This document shows positions 1-13,238 of a DNA stretch of 64,000 nucleotides, piece by piece (the first letter of the stretch is position 1; each line of letters opens with the position of its first letter). The notes under the pieces are model-generated. The model was not told where the DNA came from. It made no database searches and was given only the letters and a program-made list of their open reading frames with translations. The DNA lies in NCBI GenBank assembly GCA_037178975.1, contig JASJZH010000001.1:310001-374000 (forward strand), given 5' to 3'. A program made the translations under genes and the position numbers. Source of the DNA: Oscheius tipulae (taxonomy: Eukaryota > Nematoda > Chromadorea > Rhabditida > Rhabditidae).

Positions 1-74
1 ATCGTCCTATCGTTATCATACCTGTCCTTCTCTATCTCCAGACACCTGTCTCGATTAATCCGAATTCTTTTGAG

Positions 75-2059
75 ATGCTCTACCTTCTCCTGTTTATTCT
101 AGCCATCGCGACCTACATCTGGAAGTACTACGAGTCGGTTCGAAATTATCCAAAAGGACCCACCCCATTGCCATTAGCTGGAAATCTTCTTATGGTACTG
201 TATATATTTTCCCAAAAACATTCAGTTACAGTTTGACTGGAAAAAAGCTCACCTACAACTTTCCGAGCTCAGCAAAAAGTATGGGGGTGTTTTCACAATC
301 TGGCTCCCTCGACCATTTGTAATTGTCACTGACTACGACGTTCTGAAGGAGGCCTTCCAAGCGAAGGGAGAGGATTTCAGCGAGCGGACTGGAATGTTTC
401 CGGACATTGCTTTTATGAACGTGGAAAATGGCGGAGTTCTGTTCTCGTCGGTTGGTTTACCGTATTTTATAGCTGTAGTTTTTTCAACTTAGTGACATTA
501 AAAAGTGCTGCTCTTCAAGTGGAAGCCGTGATTTACAGCCTAGCAATACTCTGCAAAGCAAATCTCGCGCGTCGACCCAGGAAGGCCCTCAGCCCGCCGC
601 CGAGACAGTACAGCGGCGCATTAGAAAAACTTTCAGGGCAATGAGTGGAGAGAACAGAGACGAATCGCTATCACCATCCTGAGAGACTTTGGAATGGGCA
701 AGAACTTGATGGAAACACAGGTTATTTAAGCCAGCTAGAAGAAATATGATTTTTTCAGATCCAAGATTCCGTCACGGATGCTCTAAAGTATTGGGATACG
801 CTCGATTTTGAAAAATTCGACGTTCGCTGGCCAATCCAACTTTTTGTCTCGAATGTAATAGCCAAAGCTCTCTTCAACATTCAGTTCCATAGCAAAGGGA
901 TGGACAAGATGCAGCTTCTGTCGGACAAGCTACAGGAGTACCTTGAAGCTGTGAAGTAAATTTACATCTTACCGTTCCTAATATCTTAATACAGGGAGTC
1001 CAAACTATTCTTTGTCTCCCAGACATGGCCATGGGTCACGAACATTCCATATTTCGAAAAGCTTGCCTTTGGAGGATTTATGAAAGCTGCTGGTCCCGTA
1101 AGCCAATTAAAAATTTGTCTCTGAAACTTAGCTTCAGATCAAGGAAATCGTAGCGGAAATGGCGGAAGAAGCCATTAAAGGTTACGATAAAAATCTGGAG
1201 CCGGAATGCCTGGCCCAGGCGTATTATCAGAAGATTGAAACGAATGGAGAGTTGAGGTGTAGGAAGAAAACAGTAGAACTGATAATTTAAAGTTTAGCTA
1301 CCCACAAATGGTCAACGTCTGCATGGACTTTTTCATAGCAGGAATCGAGACCTCTTCGACAATTTTGAGATGGAGCTGTCTCTATCTGGCCAAGTACCAG
1401 GATGTTCAGGTAAACATTATCTCAAGTCCTCTATAAATACCAAAATTAAGAACAAGATGAGAAAAGAGATAGCGGAGAATCTGGGCTTCGAGAGGCTACC
1501 ACGAATGACGGATAAGGCTGTTCTGCCATACTGCAACGCTGTGATACAGGAAGTCTTGCGATGCGCCAATATTGTGCCAATGAATCTGGTACACAGAGCA
1601 GCCAGGGACAGTCAAATTGGTGGACATTTTATCCCGAAGGATACTTTTGTGTATGGACAGATTTCGGTGGGTACAACAGAGGACAATGACAGAGAGAGAA
1701 CCTTTTCAGCACATCCTGTCCCATTCTTCCCGTTACCCCAATCCAGAAGTCTTCAATCCATCCAGGTTCCTTATGTCTGACGGAACAACCCCGAACAAAG
1801 AAGCAGTTGAGCATCTGGTCCCATTCGGAATAGGCAAGAGACAATGTGCTGGAGAGCCCTTGGCCAGAATGGAAATCTTCATTGGACTCGTCACGATTGT
1901 ACAAAAATACAAGGTTTTTATGTTTTTGTACCATTTAATGAATTTATATTTCAGTTAGAAGCACATCCTGGAGAAGAAGTCGACTTGGAACCGATCTTTG
2001 GGCAGATTCTGTTGCCGAAACAACATTTTTTGAAAGTTAGTAAAGCTGAGAGGATGTAA
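75..2059 (+). CDS. Cytochrome P450, nematode CYP2-clan type
   Basis: A haem-thiolate monooxygenase spread over about ten exons with short introns ending in TTTCAG. The ATG at 75 opens a hydrophobic N-terminal anchor ([16 protein letters not shown]) followed by a proline-rich hinge ([13 protein letters not shown]), as expected for an ER-bound microsomal enzyme. Further along are WREQRR and [13 protein letters not shown] (typical nematode P450 signatures), the I-helix segment [12 protein letters not shown], the K-helix ExxR as EVLR, and the haem loop [11 protein letters not shown] with its cysteine ligand near 1849. The reading frame ends at TAA 2057-2059, overlapping an AATAAA. All core motifs are intact, so the enzyme should be functional. 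Its substrate cannot be told; relatives oxidise xenobiotics or fatty acids. Exon joints were inferred by eye. Confidence 0.9.
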
Positions 2060-2461
2060 TAAATGCATTTAAAGCCACAAATTTAAGACGGTCCTAAACA
2101 CACACAGAAAGTCCTTTTAATCCAATCCGCGCCCTCACATCATTTAGGTCTTGAAATCTCATTAGGTTCCCCTGAAGGGACCGCAACTTTCGGAGGAGAG
2201 TAATTGTGCTTGAAAAAGGCCCGTCCAGATGCCATTCTTCTCAGGCCAACTTTTTTGCTGAAAGTCATGTTCCCCATAATATATATGTGACGGGCCTGTG
2301 TTTCGTGGCAGTGTCTCTTCTCCAGGGGCCCCCGTAAACCCGACCGGTCGACAGTTGATGGATTTGCAACCGCGAAACACACATAAGCCGGTCAATTCCC
2401 GAATTTCCTCGCTCAGCTACCCTTTGGCATTGATTCGAACCTTTATAGCAGTATTCTATAT

Positions 2462-2594
2462 CCTTCTGTTTCTCTGTCCCAGCTTTTCTGTCCTTGTCTC
2501 TCTGCTTCCCTGCCTCCCTATGTTTCGCCTTCTCTCTGTGTACCTATCTCTCTGTCCCTCTGCCTTTGTCGCTCTCTTTCTCTCTCTCTCTCTT
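2462..2594. repeat. CTGTCTCT-type tract between P450 and TRPM
   Basis: Pyrimidine-rich low-complexity DNA built from degenerate CTCTGTCT units, with a similar block at about 2982-3052. Apart from these two blocks I see no gene in the roughly 1-kb spacer 2060-3095. Confidence 0.85.
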
Positions 2595-3095
2595 TAAAGT
2601 TATCATCCACGTGAATAAACAGGGAGATGATGAACCACTGTAAGGCACTATCTGTGACCAACCTTCCAAGTTCCGTTCTCCTTTTTCTCCTGTCGCGTCC
2701 AGTCGTAAATCTGTGACTATTGACTTATGTAAAAAAAAAAGTCTGAAAACTGCATCGTTCCCTAATCACTGTTAACGGCTGATGACGTACCGTTCTGACC
2801 TTGAACGGTCAGTTTCCCAAAGAGACTTTCCCCCAGATCTCTTTTCATTTTGTTTGGGGAAGTTAGGTAGCTGTCTTTTCATACTTTTATGTCTAGGGTA
2901 GCAGATTTCCGCAATTCTATTCATCTCCTTTTATTTGATTTTGACACAAACGTGAGACTTTAAAAGGCCGTCTGACTCTCTACCTGTCTGCCTCTTGTCT
3001 CTCTGTCTCTATGTCTCACTGTCTCCCTTTCTCTCTTTCTCCTGCTTCTATTTTTAAAGAGCCAACCGTGTTTGTAGCATGACTCTGCCTGGACA

Positions 3096-6000
3096 ATGAA
3101 CAATCACTGGGATTACGGTAGTGGAGAGGAGACGGAAACATGCGTCAGTCCACAAGTGAACGAGTATGTTCCATATGTTTCTCTTAATTGTCTCTTAACT
3201 TGCAGGTTCGGAGGAGCCGAATTTTTCCTTGACACTCGCTCGGAGGATGAGGAAGAGGACGAGATGGGAGATGAAAGGTAGGCAGTCTGTTGTTGATATA
3301 TTATGCGTGCGAAGTGCCTTAAAACAGCGAGTAATGAGCCTTCCCCCAGACATCTGAAAATGTAGTTCTTTTTCTCACACGCGAGCCGGCTGGTTAACGA
3401 GCCGTGTGAGCGCTGAGCATGAGCGCTGCTGCAGCGGCTCGCAGCCGCGCCAATGTCGATTTTCAAGTACATTCGATACAGTATCGGAGGGCCATGTTTC
3501 AGAAGAAGGACAGGTACGTATCCTCCAATCGTTGTCTCTGTCTTCCATTGATCAAAGACCTGTAGTCATGCTTTTCAAAGACTAGCAACATTATTCCACC
3601 CGACTTCACCTTGTACCAGTGAAGTAACCTGGAACTAACAATGGCACCTCCTAAAGTTGATGACGCTAAAGGAAGTGGAAGAGCTTCTGAATAGAGTAGA
3701 GAGTACTGGGGGGACAGGAAACGAACAATTTCCTCTAACACAATAGGCGTCTCCATTCAGTGTCGAACGTTCCAGAAGCTACCTCCCGTTCCTCGTTACA
3801 TTTTCATAGCCTAATTTCGAATTTATGGCCACTTTTGGATATATCGCCACGTCACTGTTACACTTTAGAAATATCACAGGATAATCCTCGTTTCTTCCCA
3901 ACCGATCCCTCCTTTAAACTGAAGTCTTTAATTGAAACTGGCAGAAAACAACAAGTTTCGGGGAGCCGACCCTAATCCCACCATCTGTTTACTGCTTCAT
4001 TTTTACTGCTTCATATTCTCTGCCCGAAAAAGAGAGCCATTCCATTATCCCGAGCCATTAGTCTTGAGATATGAGAGCTTTTTCCATTCTCTTTCTTATT
4101 TTTCCAATGAGATGCCACAAGAGTTTAGCGAGCGGGATGTACAGTCGCAAAAGATCCACGAGACAATCCATGAGGATTTCGGACAGGTAAGAACACATCC
4201 GGTTTTGTCTGATTTATATTTTTCCGTTATCACACTCCGTTTGACACATTTTGAACCATGAGCAAATCTCCTAAAAAATCATCCATTATTCTTTCGAAAG
4301 CCTATCAGTCGCTTAGGCTTCTGGTGGAGCAAGCGAATGATCGTTTTACAACTTGAATAGTTCGACTCTTCTGACTTGTCTTGTCATAATCTAGGATAAC
4401 ACTTGACAGAAAGTCCACAGTCATTTTGTGAAGTGTTATCTCTACTATCTAAAGCTCGCTGGTTTCTGTGGTGGACTCTGTCTGTTTGTTTGTCCGAGGC
4501 CACGAAACAGAAGCAAAACAAGCTGTAAATTGTTGTTGTTATAAATTGATGCCCACTGATTGGGTTGGACAACAATTCAGGAAAGAGACGATGGATTCTG
4601 TTGCTACCGACGACAGAGGGTAGAGAGAGGGAATAAAACGGTCCAAACAAAAAAACAGAGAAACAAAGAGACAGTAAGACAGAGAGTCAAGATGACAAGA
4701 AGAAAAAGTCAGAAACAGGGAGACAGCGAGATAAATAGAAAGAGATATTTTCCTTTTATCAACTTCTTTTCTAGCCCTGAGACTTTCAGCTACTTTCGCT
4801 ATGCTCTGATTCCTTTGAACCGACAGAAACTTTTGGAAAAATTTGGAACTAGACCAGCTTCGCGCTTTGCATTGAAAACTGCGCCAATCGCGCAAGTTCC
4901 CAAGTTTCCACCCAGAGTTGACTTGTCAACTAAGCTCTTGATATGATCTGGCTTTCCAACTTTTGCCTCGTGAAGAGGCACAGACGGATGGACGGACGGA
5001 CACCATTGCGTTTTAGTAGCGGAGACCAGCTGCAGTTTTGTACTGTTTTTATCTTGGCGTAGAATGGATAACAGGCGGTTGCACAGCTTCCCTAGTAGCC
5101 GATTCCTTCACAACTGACTTGTCCCCTTGTCTCTTGACATGAAATGACTTGCCAGCGTTTTTGGATATTGGTGTTGACAAATTGTGCGGAACACCATGAC
5201 AAAAAGACGTACAGACGGACGAACACCATTGCACTTTAGTAAAGAAAGATATTGACTTGCTCTTTCCTCTTTATTGAGAGCACAGCGTAATTTGCACTAG
5301 GTAATATCGACGCTTCCTCTGTGGCAGAAGTTGTTTAGTTGCCTCCACAGCTGGTCGGTTACCTAATCTCCTCACACGACGTGATTTGTAAGCACTAAGG
5401 TCCTGCTCACTGACAGACAGCATTAGTAGCAGGGAGAACTAGAAGGTAACAGTCTTTAAATAATAGTAAAGGTCTCTTTGGCCATGTTCAATATGTCTTT
5501 CGAAGACATCCAAAAACCTCGAAGATCAGACCTATAAAGAATTGTCAAGATTGAAAACAGATGTGAATTGCTCTCGTTCCCAGAAAAAGAGAATCTTTAA
5601 CATTAGTCTGTCGTTTTATCAAAGCTGTTTTCGGTCAGCTCTGAACAGATTCCCTTTTCCCTTTGTACAATTCCATAAATTACTCCCTGCTTTGAAAGTT
5701 ACACCTGCCTTTCCTGTCCTTGGCCAGCAATTCCAGTCCCGATGATATCACACCAAAGGCGGTGGTCATCCATTTCGCTCTCCCGAATCTCCATTTCTCA
5801 GCTGATAGCCACCATGGCTATTAATATAGCTTGTTGTGGCTCTCAGCCTCTCGATGCAACCAACTGTTAGACTTTTTGACGACATAGAGACGTAAATATA
5901 GGTAGCTAGTATACCTGCAGAGGGAAAAGACTACTAGTCCTGACTCTCTTTTTCTATCCTTTGACCCTAAGTAATTATTCTTTCGAGTTACAGTTGACCG

Positions 6001-9000
6001 GACTTTGTGACCGATGTTCGGACATTTTGGAGTTCAGTGGAACTTCCAGACTCTCTGTGCTTCTGTCGCTGTCTCTGTGTCTCTCTTGATCTTTACCCTA
6101 TCTCACGTCTTTTCCTTTCAAAATAATGACTTTTCCCTCCGCGGAAATTCTGATAACTAACGATCCCAACTTTTATCATTTTTGGTCTCTTAAAAAACCC
6201 AGTGATGAGATTCCGTGGCAGCCCTCCGTTCGGTCAGCTGCTATAAATAAGGCTGGTCATTATCAATCTTGTTTTCGTCAGCGAAGAGAGTTCGAAACAT
6301 TGCTTGCTATTCGAATCAATTTTTTTCACTTTTTCCTCCTCTCCCCCCGTTTCCTGATTATCTGCTATTTGGAGAGGGGAGAGGCAGGTGTTTTCACCCT
6401 TCACCGATTATTGCAGTCCAGTATTTGTTTTCCCCCGCCCTGGGCATTTTTTCATTCGGACACTTTAATTTCCGAATGCCAATCATATTTTTCTTCAGCT
6501 TCGATTTTGAAACTTCAAAGCTGATTGCGTCTTTTGAAGCACGTGTATCTGGATGTATGTTTTTCGTTTTATTAAAAAATAGCAGTCTAATTGAAGTTGT
6601 TCACTGATACACGTGTTTTAAGTTACTTGTCACTAATTGAATTCCTTTCCCGTATCCTCTCGGTATAGGGAAGTTTCCAACAAATTCCGAGCGGCAGACA
6701 AAACCCAAACGTGAAAACTTTGATAACAAAACACTTTCAGAAGTCTCTCCCTTCTCGGTCGTTCCCTTCACGTGCCGAGAAATTCTGTCTGTGGTGGCAC
6801 GAGCACCATCCACAGTGTTCAGTCAATGCGGTCCGGTGATGCGACAAGGAAGAATACAAAAATCTTGTTGGAGAATCCAAACCTGTTCGCCAGGGCACTG
6901 GTAATTATTTTGGTCAGACAGAGAGAAAGACAGAGTGAAAGACAGAGAGACAGAGAGACTGAGAGAAAGAGAGAGACAGAGACAGGAACAACCCTTCATT
7001 TTTAGTCAGAAAAACTCACCGGACCATGGATTGAACACGCTTTTGAGAAAAGAGAATGTGTCAAATTCATAGCCCTGAAAGACAACAACGAACGCTGCGG
7101 ATGCGGTCGTCTGGTTGCAGCCCACAGTCAACTGGCTCAATCCAGATTTTCCGTCTTCTCAGCCCCTGTGATGGTTGGAGAGGGCTGGTCAATTGACAAA
7201 CATACACAAGTCTCCTCGACGGACGCCTTTGGAACCCTCGTCTTTCAGGTAGTCCACCCTTGTGAGCCACCTTTCAGGAGCTGCTGCGAAATTTGCTCTT
7301 GTGGCCGAATGGTCTAAAGCGCTGACAGCGTGCCCGGGTTCGGTTCAGCAAACGAACAAATCATTTTAAACATTCAATTTATTAGTTTTTAGGGTGGCGC
7401 ACACGCTCACAAGGCCCAATATGTTCGCCTCGGCTATGATTCCTCCCCAGCCGACGTCATGTACCTGATGGAAAAGGTCTGGGGTCTTCAGCCACCCCGT
7501 CTTGTGATCACAGTTCATGGAGGCATGACCAATTTTCAGTAAGAAAGACTTTTGGTCCTCTTATTTTTTGCTCAGGGTTCAAGAAAAAGTCGGCCGACTC
7601 TTCAGAGAAGGTCTTCTGAAGGCTGCACAGACGACTGGAGCCTGGATACTGACCAGTGGAATAGATTCGGGGATTGTCAGACATGTGGCACAGGCTCTCG
7701 ATGAAGCAGGGATTTCGGCAAGGTACTGTCACTGCTACTCTCTCAACCAAATATTCTTTTTCAGAATGAGATCCAAAATAGTGACCATCGGCTTCGCGCC
7801 CTGGGGTGTGATTCGAAAAAGAGAAAGACTGATATCCAAGGATCTCGAGATCCAGTACGATTCCCATTCTTTCGGCTCATCCAGCGGCCTTGGCATTCTA
7901 AACGATCGGCATTCCTACTTCCTGCTCGCTGACAACGGAACCAGTGGAAGGTAAACATAGATAACTTCTTTTTGAATTATGCATTCTTACCAGGTATGGA
8001 GCGGATCAACATCTCCGTCAGAATTTTGAAAACTTTTTGGCGTCACAGAATAGTGGAAGACATGTGAGTGATAGCCAGAGGAATTGGAAAGAGAGACAGA
8101 GAAACAGAGAGAAGGAGAGGCAGAGAGATAGGTTGTCCAATCCCTTACTTACAGGTCCCGGTTGTGGCTGCTGTTCTCGAAGGAGGTACTAGCAGCATCA
8201 AGGCTGTTCACCAATACGTCACGAAGTATTTCTTTTTAATGTCCTTATGGACTTGAAGTCCGATTTTAGGGAGCCAGACATCCCCGTTATCGTGTGTGAC
8301 GGAAGTGGAAGAGCCTCCGATCTTCTATCATTTGCCTGTCGTTATGTCGAGCCTGAACGGTAGGAGCACGCTTCTCTATAGCCTAGTGGCTTAGCTGCTT
8401 GTCTGGCAACAAAATCCTCGTGTTCGGATCATACCCTCACCTTTTTCTTTACGAATCGCTCTATTTTAGAGTCTTCCCTCGAGAAATCCGCGACCAGTTG
8501 ACCACTCTGACAGCTGCAGTCTTCCCGGAAACTCCCAAAGCCCAACTGGACCAACTTGTCAGCATGATTATTGAGAGTGCCCAGCGTCCAGATTTGGTAT
8601 TATATGACATGGAACGCGCTGATGGCATATTCAGCTAACAATTTTCCGGATAGGAGAGGAGAATCAGACGGATGTGGACCACGCAATCCTGACAGCCGTG
8701 CTAAAAGGACACAACTTGAGTCTTCCGGAGCAGCTTGGTCTGACTCTGTCCTGGAACAGAGTCGATGTTGCCCGGTCTTGCTGCTTCTCGGAGCATAACA
8801 ACTGGCCCATTGGGGCTCTTCACAATGCTATGAATGATGCTCTGAGACTCAATAGAGTAGAGTTTGTGGAGTTGCTGCTGGAAAATGGGGTCAGCATTAA
8901 GAATTTCCTGACTTTGTCATCACTGGAACAGCTCTATAATCAGGTGAGAGACAGAGACAAAGGCAAAGACAGTTCATTTCCAGGACGACGACACTCAGCA

Positions 9001-12000
9001 CAGTGTCCGAATCTTCATCGAGAAAGCCCCTTCTTCAATCGCCCTGACGCTTCCCGACATTGGTCTGATCATCGAGAGACTAATGGGAAATGCCTACAAG
9101 CACTACTACACTTCAAGGCAGTTCAAGAGCAACTACGATCGGTTCAGGAAAAAAGCTCAGGTGCGGTGACAGGGAAACTCGAATACTCCTTTCAGATATT
9201 TTGCGAGTCCCAAGGTTACATGCAGATCTGGGTACGGTATTTTTGAGAGCAGAGTGTGACAAAGTTAGAGCACCTAGAGCCAGATTTCACTTTTTTTGGG
9301 TGTCCTTTGTATTTAAAAAAAAACGGGATTGAATGTCAGTTTTTCAGCTCTCCAGGCTAAGTAGCTTCCACATCCGTCTTGTGTCCAAGTCGCCGGCAAA
9401 GAGACGGAAATCTGGCGAGACCAGAGGCCCGATCAGTGAGGCAGAGCTGCGGAATGACTTCTCCTTTCCTTACAATGATCTGATGATGTGGGCCATCTTG
9501 ACAAGGAGGCCGGAAATGGCCAAATGCATGTGGCTGCATGGAGAAGATGCCATGGCCAAGGGTCTGGTAGCCATCAGACTCTACAAAGCAATTGGGAGGG
9601 TGGCTGAGGAAGAGTATCTGGAGGTGGAGGTGGCTAATAAACTGAGGGAACATGCAGAGTGAGTTGGGAGAGACAGAGGTAGAGAGAAAGATAGGCAGAG
9701 AGACAGAGAGACCAATGACAACTGTTCTAGAGAATTTCGAAGCGAATGCCATCAGCTTCTCGACTTCTGCTACCGTGAAGACAACGAACAAACTCTTCGC
9801 CTTCTCACAGCCGAGCTGCCTCATTGGGGTCATCACAACTGTCTCTCTCTGGCTGTCTTAGCCAACAACAAGAACTTCCTCGCCCATCCTTGCTGTCAAA
9901 TGCTGCTGGCCGACCTGTGGCATGGGTCACTTCGGGTCCGAAGCGGGTCGAATGTCCGGGTACTAACCTCCCTTCTCTTCCCTCCTCTTGCCTTATTTCT
10001 TGCCTTCAAAACGCCACGAGTACAACCTCAAGAAGCTGTCCAGGAACCACATTCTGAACAGGTAGGGTCATTCGACAGGTGAGAGGAGGCATCAGTTTCT
10101 AGGAGGATCCATATGATACAGTCAGCAGCCTCCGGACGAATGAGAACAAGTCAAATATGGGGAGTATGCTATCTATCCCTTTCAGTAAGGTGAGGAAGTA
10201 CATGATACAGAGAGACAGGGATACAAAGAGACATAGAGGTAGAGAGACAAAAAGACAGAGAATCCTTTTAGCTCTTCAAGCACCGCCCCTCCAAAGCCCT
10301 CTCCAAAGGAGAAGAATCTGAAGAGCTTATGGAAAATGGGATGGGTCCGCCCAAAAAAGTGACTATTATCAGTAGCAAGAAAAACAGTGCCGTTCTGTGT
10401 GAAGGTCTTCCGGACATGAGCAACGAGGTAGGAACACTATTTTGGAAAATAGCGAACACTATTCTGATTCTGGATCACTGCAAAAGTTCAGATCCCGATT
10501 CCAACCATGAACAGCTACGCCAAGTTCAAAGCTTTCTACTCGGCTCCCATTACCAAAGTAACATGCTCCCAGTCTTCCAGAGAAAAAGATTTCAGTTCTG
10601 GAGCTGGTGCATTGCCTTCCACATTTTTCTAGCCATGTATACCTACGTCCTGCTAATTGAGACACCACTACATCCGACCAAAATTGAATGGGCTATGCTC
10701 ATTTACGTGTGCTCTTTTGGAATAGAACATTTCAGGAAGGTAGGAACTAGATGTCCTGTCTTTGTCAGTATCTCAGTACCCGTCACACTTTGACACAACC
10801 CATTCTGGTCAAAAATGTGATTTTCTGGCTCTATGATGTTTTGCAAAGTTGCAGCCCATATTTTAATTTACAACTTTACAAAACATCACTCGACCTGAAA
10901 ATGCTTTCTTCCATTCTAAAGAGTTATTTCATTTTTGGCTTGGGCTCGGTGGCCCGTGTCGCACCCATATCATCTCACCCGGGTCAGATCCCCATATAGT
11001 TAGCACCACCACCTGAAGTCAGCTTTCGAGTAATCGCATGGGTGGTACCCCAAAACCCGCGTTTTTCGCAGACCATGATCGTTGTAGAACGAGTCTAACG
11101 AAGTAGCTTCGAGAGTGGTCTACGAAAAGTGCTCATTTTGGAGAAATTAGGGCTCTGGCCTGGCATTTTTTTGTCACGCTTGGGTCCTTTTTTTCTGCAA
11201 GTGTTTTAAAAACACCCTATAATATAACACTCTCTGTAAGCCTAGGTCTCATTCCCCAGAACATCTAACTTTCAGCTCTGTTGCCAAGAAACTCCGAGAT
11301 TCCTGAACAAAATCCAAATGTTCTACAGTCGCTACTACAACTTTCTCACCCTCATAGCCTTGGTTCTGTTTTGGGTAGGCTTCGGCTTCCGCATGATGCC
11401 TCTACACCGGCATTCCTACGGGAGAGTCATCCTGTCCTGCAGTAACGTCCTCTGGTACATGAAGGTATTGGAGTATCTCTCTGTCCACCCCCTCCTCGGC
11501 CCCTATATTCAAATGGCCGCCAAAATGGTTGTCTCCATGTGCTACATCATCGTCCTCTTACTGGTTACCCTTATGGCTTTCGGTGTCTCACGGCAGGCTA
11601 TAACATATCCGAAAGAGAAGTTTGAGTGGCATCTGGTCAGGTAGACCTCCAGGGTTTTGGTTCAGAACAGGTCATTTGCAGAAACATCTTCTACAAACCA
11701 TATTTCATGCTGTACGGTGAAGTTTACGCAGGAGAAATTGATACATGTGGAGATGAAGGTAGGGAAGAGAGACAGAGACAGAGGTAGAGATAGAGATAGA
11801 GACTGTGATTTTCAGCCGAAAGAGCAGCCCAATTTAATGAGACCTTCTCAGGTAAAAAGTGGTCGTAACGTGTTTATAATTGTGTGGTAAAGGCATGATC
11901 GATGTAGTTCTGTGCAAAAGATTGACCATTCAAAAGTTGCTGTTTTTCAGAAATGAACTGCGTCCCAGGACACTTTATTCCTCCCCTACTCATGACCATC

Positions 12001-13156
12001 TTCCTTCTGGTGGCCAACATTCTTCTAATCAACATGCTCATAGCTATCTTCAAGTATTTTTCCTATACCACACTCATAGCCGTCTTGTTTCAGCAATATT
12101 TTCAACGAGGCCAATGACCGATCCAAGGAGGTCTGGCTGTTCCAGAGATACGGACAGATTATGGAATATAACGACACGCCACTGCTGCCACCTCCCTTCA
12201 CCACACTCTCTCATTTTATCTTTGTGTTTTGCAAATGTTGCAAGTGCTGCAAGGTGAGGAATTTCAAACGGGAAAAATAGCAAATTATAGAAAAAGATCG
12301 CAACTAAGCAGAACCAGAAGGTCTTCTTGGACTTCTCTATGAGTAAGTTGTCGGAGAGACAGAGAGACAGAGATATAGAAAGACAGAGGAATCAATTTTT
12401 AGAGCTCAACCTGAGTCCGGAAGAACTGAGAGAAATTCACGATTTCGAAGAGGACTGCATGGACGAGTTGACGAGGAAAAAACTCCGACGTGGACAGGGA
12501 ACTCCGGAAGAGAGATGGACCCAAGCAATTGAGCAGTCCGAAGTCTTATCAGGACGGCTGAATGAGCTCATCCTGGAGAATTTCTCGCTAAGAAATCGCC
12601 TGTGTGACATGGAAAGTCGTCTCGACTGGGTCCTGACAAATCAGAAGGAGCTTTTGGCCTCTAACAATCCGAGGAGGAGAAGTGTCAACTTCAGAGCATC
12701 TTCCACCTCGCTACCGGACAATAATGATAAAGGCAGCTCACCCGTATCACCTCGGGAACCACTGATGGACAGTTTGTTGACCCCGGTGGACGAATTTCGA
12801 CTATCGGTTAGGAGCCCCTTGATTCAGAACTTGAGAAGGGATCAGTTGCAGAAGAAATATGACGAGGTACTGTCTCTCTGTCTCTCTGTCTATCTGTCTT
12901 ACTGTCTCTTCTCAACTATTCTTGATTTCAGGCCAGGTTCCAAAGTCCTCTGATCCAACGTCGACCTCGTCTCAACTCATCCTCTCTGTCAATATCCCAA
13001 GACATGCGCGACATGAACAGGCACATTTTTGTATTTGAACCCTGAAAACCCAATTTTTCCAGAAGCAACAAACGTTCAATATCGGTGACCTCTTCAGAAG
13101 ATGACGAGCCACCGAGTGTCAGAGTCCAGCACGGCGCCTGGGAGACAGAGAGCTAG
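3096..13156 (+). CDS. TRPM-family cation channel (GON-2/GTL-like)
   Basis: A melastatin-type TRP channel for divalent cations at the plasma membrane. The start is tentative: ATG 3096 opens an acidic exon that splices (3163/3206) to a second acidic exon ending at 3277. Joints up to about 6.8 kb are uncertain, with one likely exon near 4110-4186. From about 6990 the order is clear: [11 protein letters not shown] and CGCGRL, then the TRPM N-terminal homology region ([27 protein letters not shown]), ankyrin-like segments ([28 protein letters not shown]), and six membrane segments between about 10.6 and 12.06 kb. The pore-region text is [12 protein letters not shown], the TRP-box-like motif is EVWLFQRYG, and a coiled coil lies near 12.5-12.66 kb. 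A Ser-rich tail ends at TAG 13154-13156. There is no C-terminal kinase or Nudix domain. Introns hold AGAGACAG tracts, tRNA-like inserts and two other repeat families. Confidence 0.9.
4850..5246 (-). repeat. Two tandem copies of dispersed repeat family A
   Basis: Read on the minus strand, both copies start CTAAAGTGCAATGGTGT or CTAAAACGCAATGGTGT followed by CCGTCCGTC-like units. Both then carry a diverged core with GTTGACAAGTC. Copy 1 is about 4850-5023 and copy 2 about 5048-5246. A third copy lies at 28128-28345 on the plus strand. They sit in the large 5' intron region of the TRPM gene. Confidence 0.65.
7295..7352 (+). repeat. tRNA-like insert in a TRPM intron
   Basis: The stretch contains TGGCCGAATGGTCTAAAGCG, close to the A box and D arm of a class II (Leu/Ser-like) tRNA, and GGGTTCGGTTC, close to a B box. 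The anticodon-arm region is too short for a working tRNA. It is best read as a tRNA-derived remnant inside the intron at about 7248-7391. Confidence 0.5.
8373..8436 (+). repeat. tRNA-like insert in a TRPM intron
   Basis: TAGCCTAGTGGCTTAGC resembles a D arm with A box. TTGTCTGGCAACAA could form an anticodon-like hairpin, and GTGTTCGGATC resembles a degraded B box. It fills most of an intron between two clear TRPM exons. No acceptor stem is obvious, so this is a tRNA-derived repeat or pseudogene. Confidence 0.45.
10782..11000 (+). repeat. Repeat family B copy in a TRPM intron
   Basis: The block begins CCCGTCACACTTTGACAC, carries AAAATGTGATTTTC and an inverted pair around TGTTTTGCAAAGTTG, and ends in GTGGCCCGTGTCGCACCCATATC. 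The same order of blocks occurs at 14504-14804, so this is a dispersed element. Confidence 0.6.
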
Positions 13157-13238
13157 GCCGAAAATGTGTACTATACAGTTCAACCCTGTGATTCCGCGAG
13201 TGCTCAGAGCTTTATTACTTCCTTTAAATTGTTTGAAA

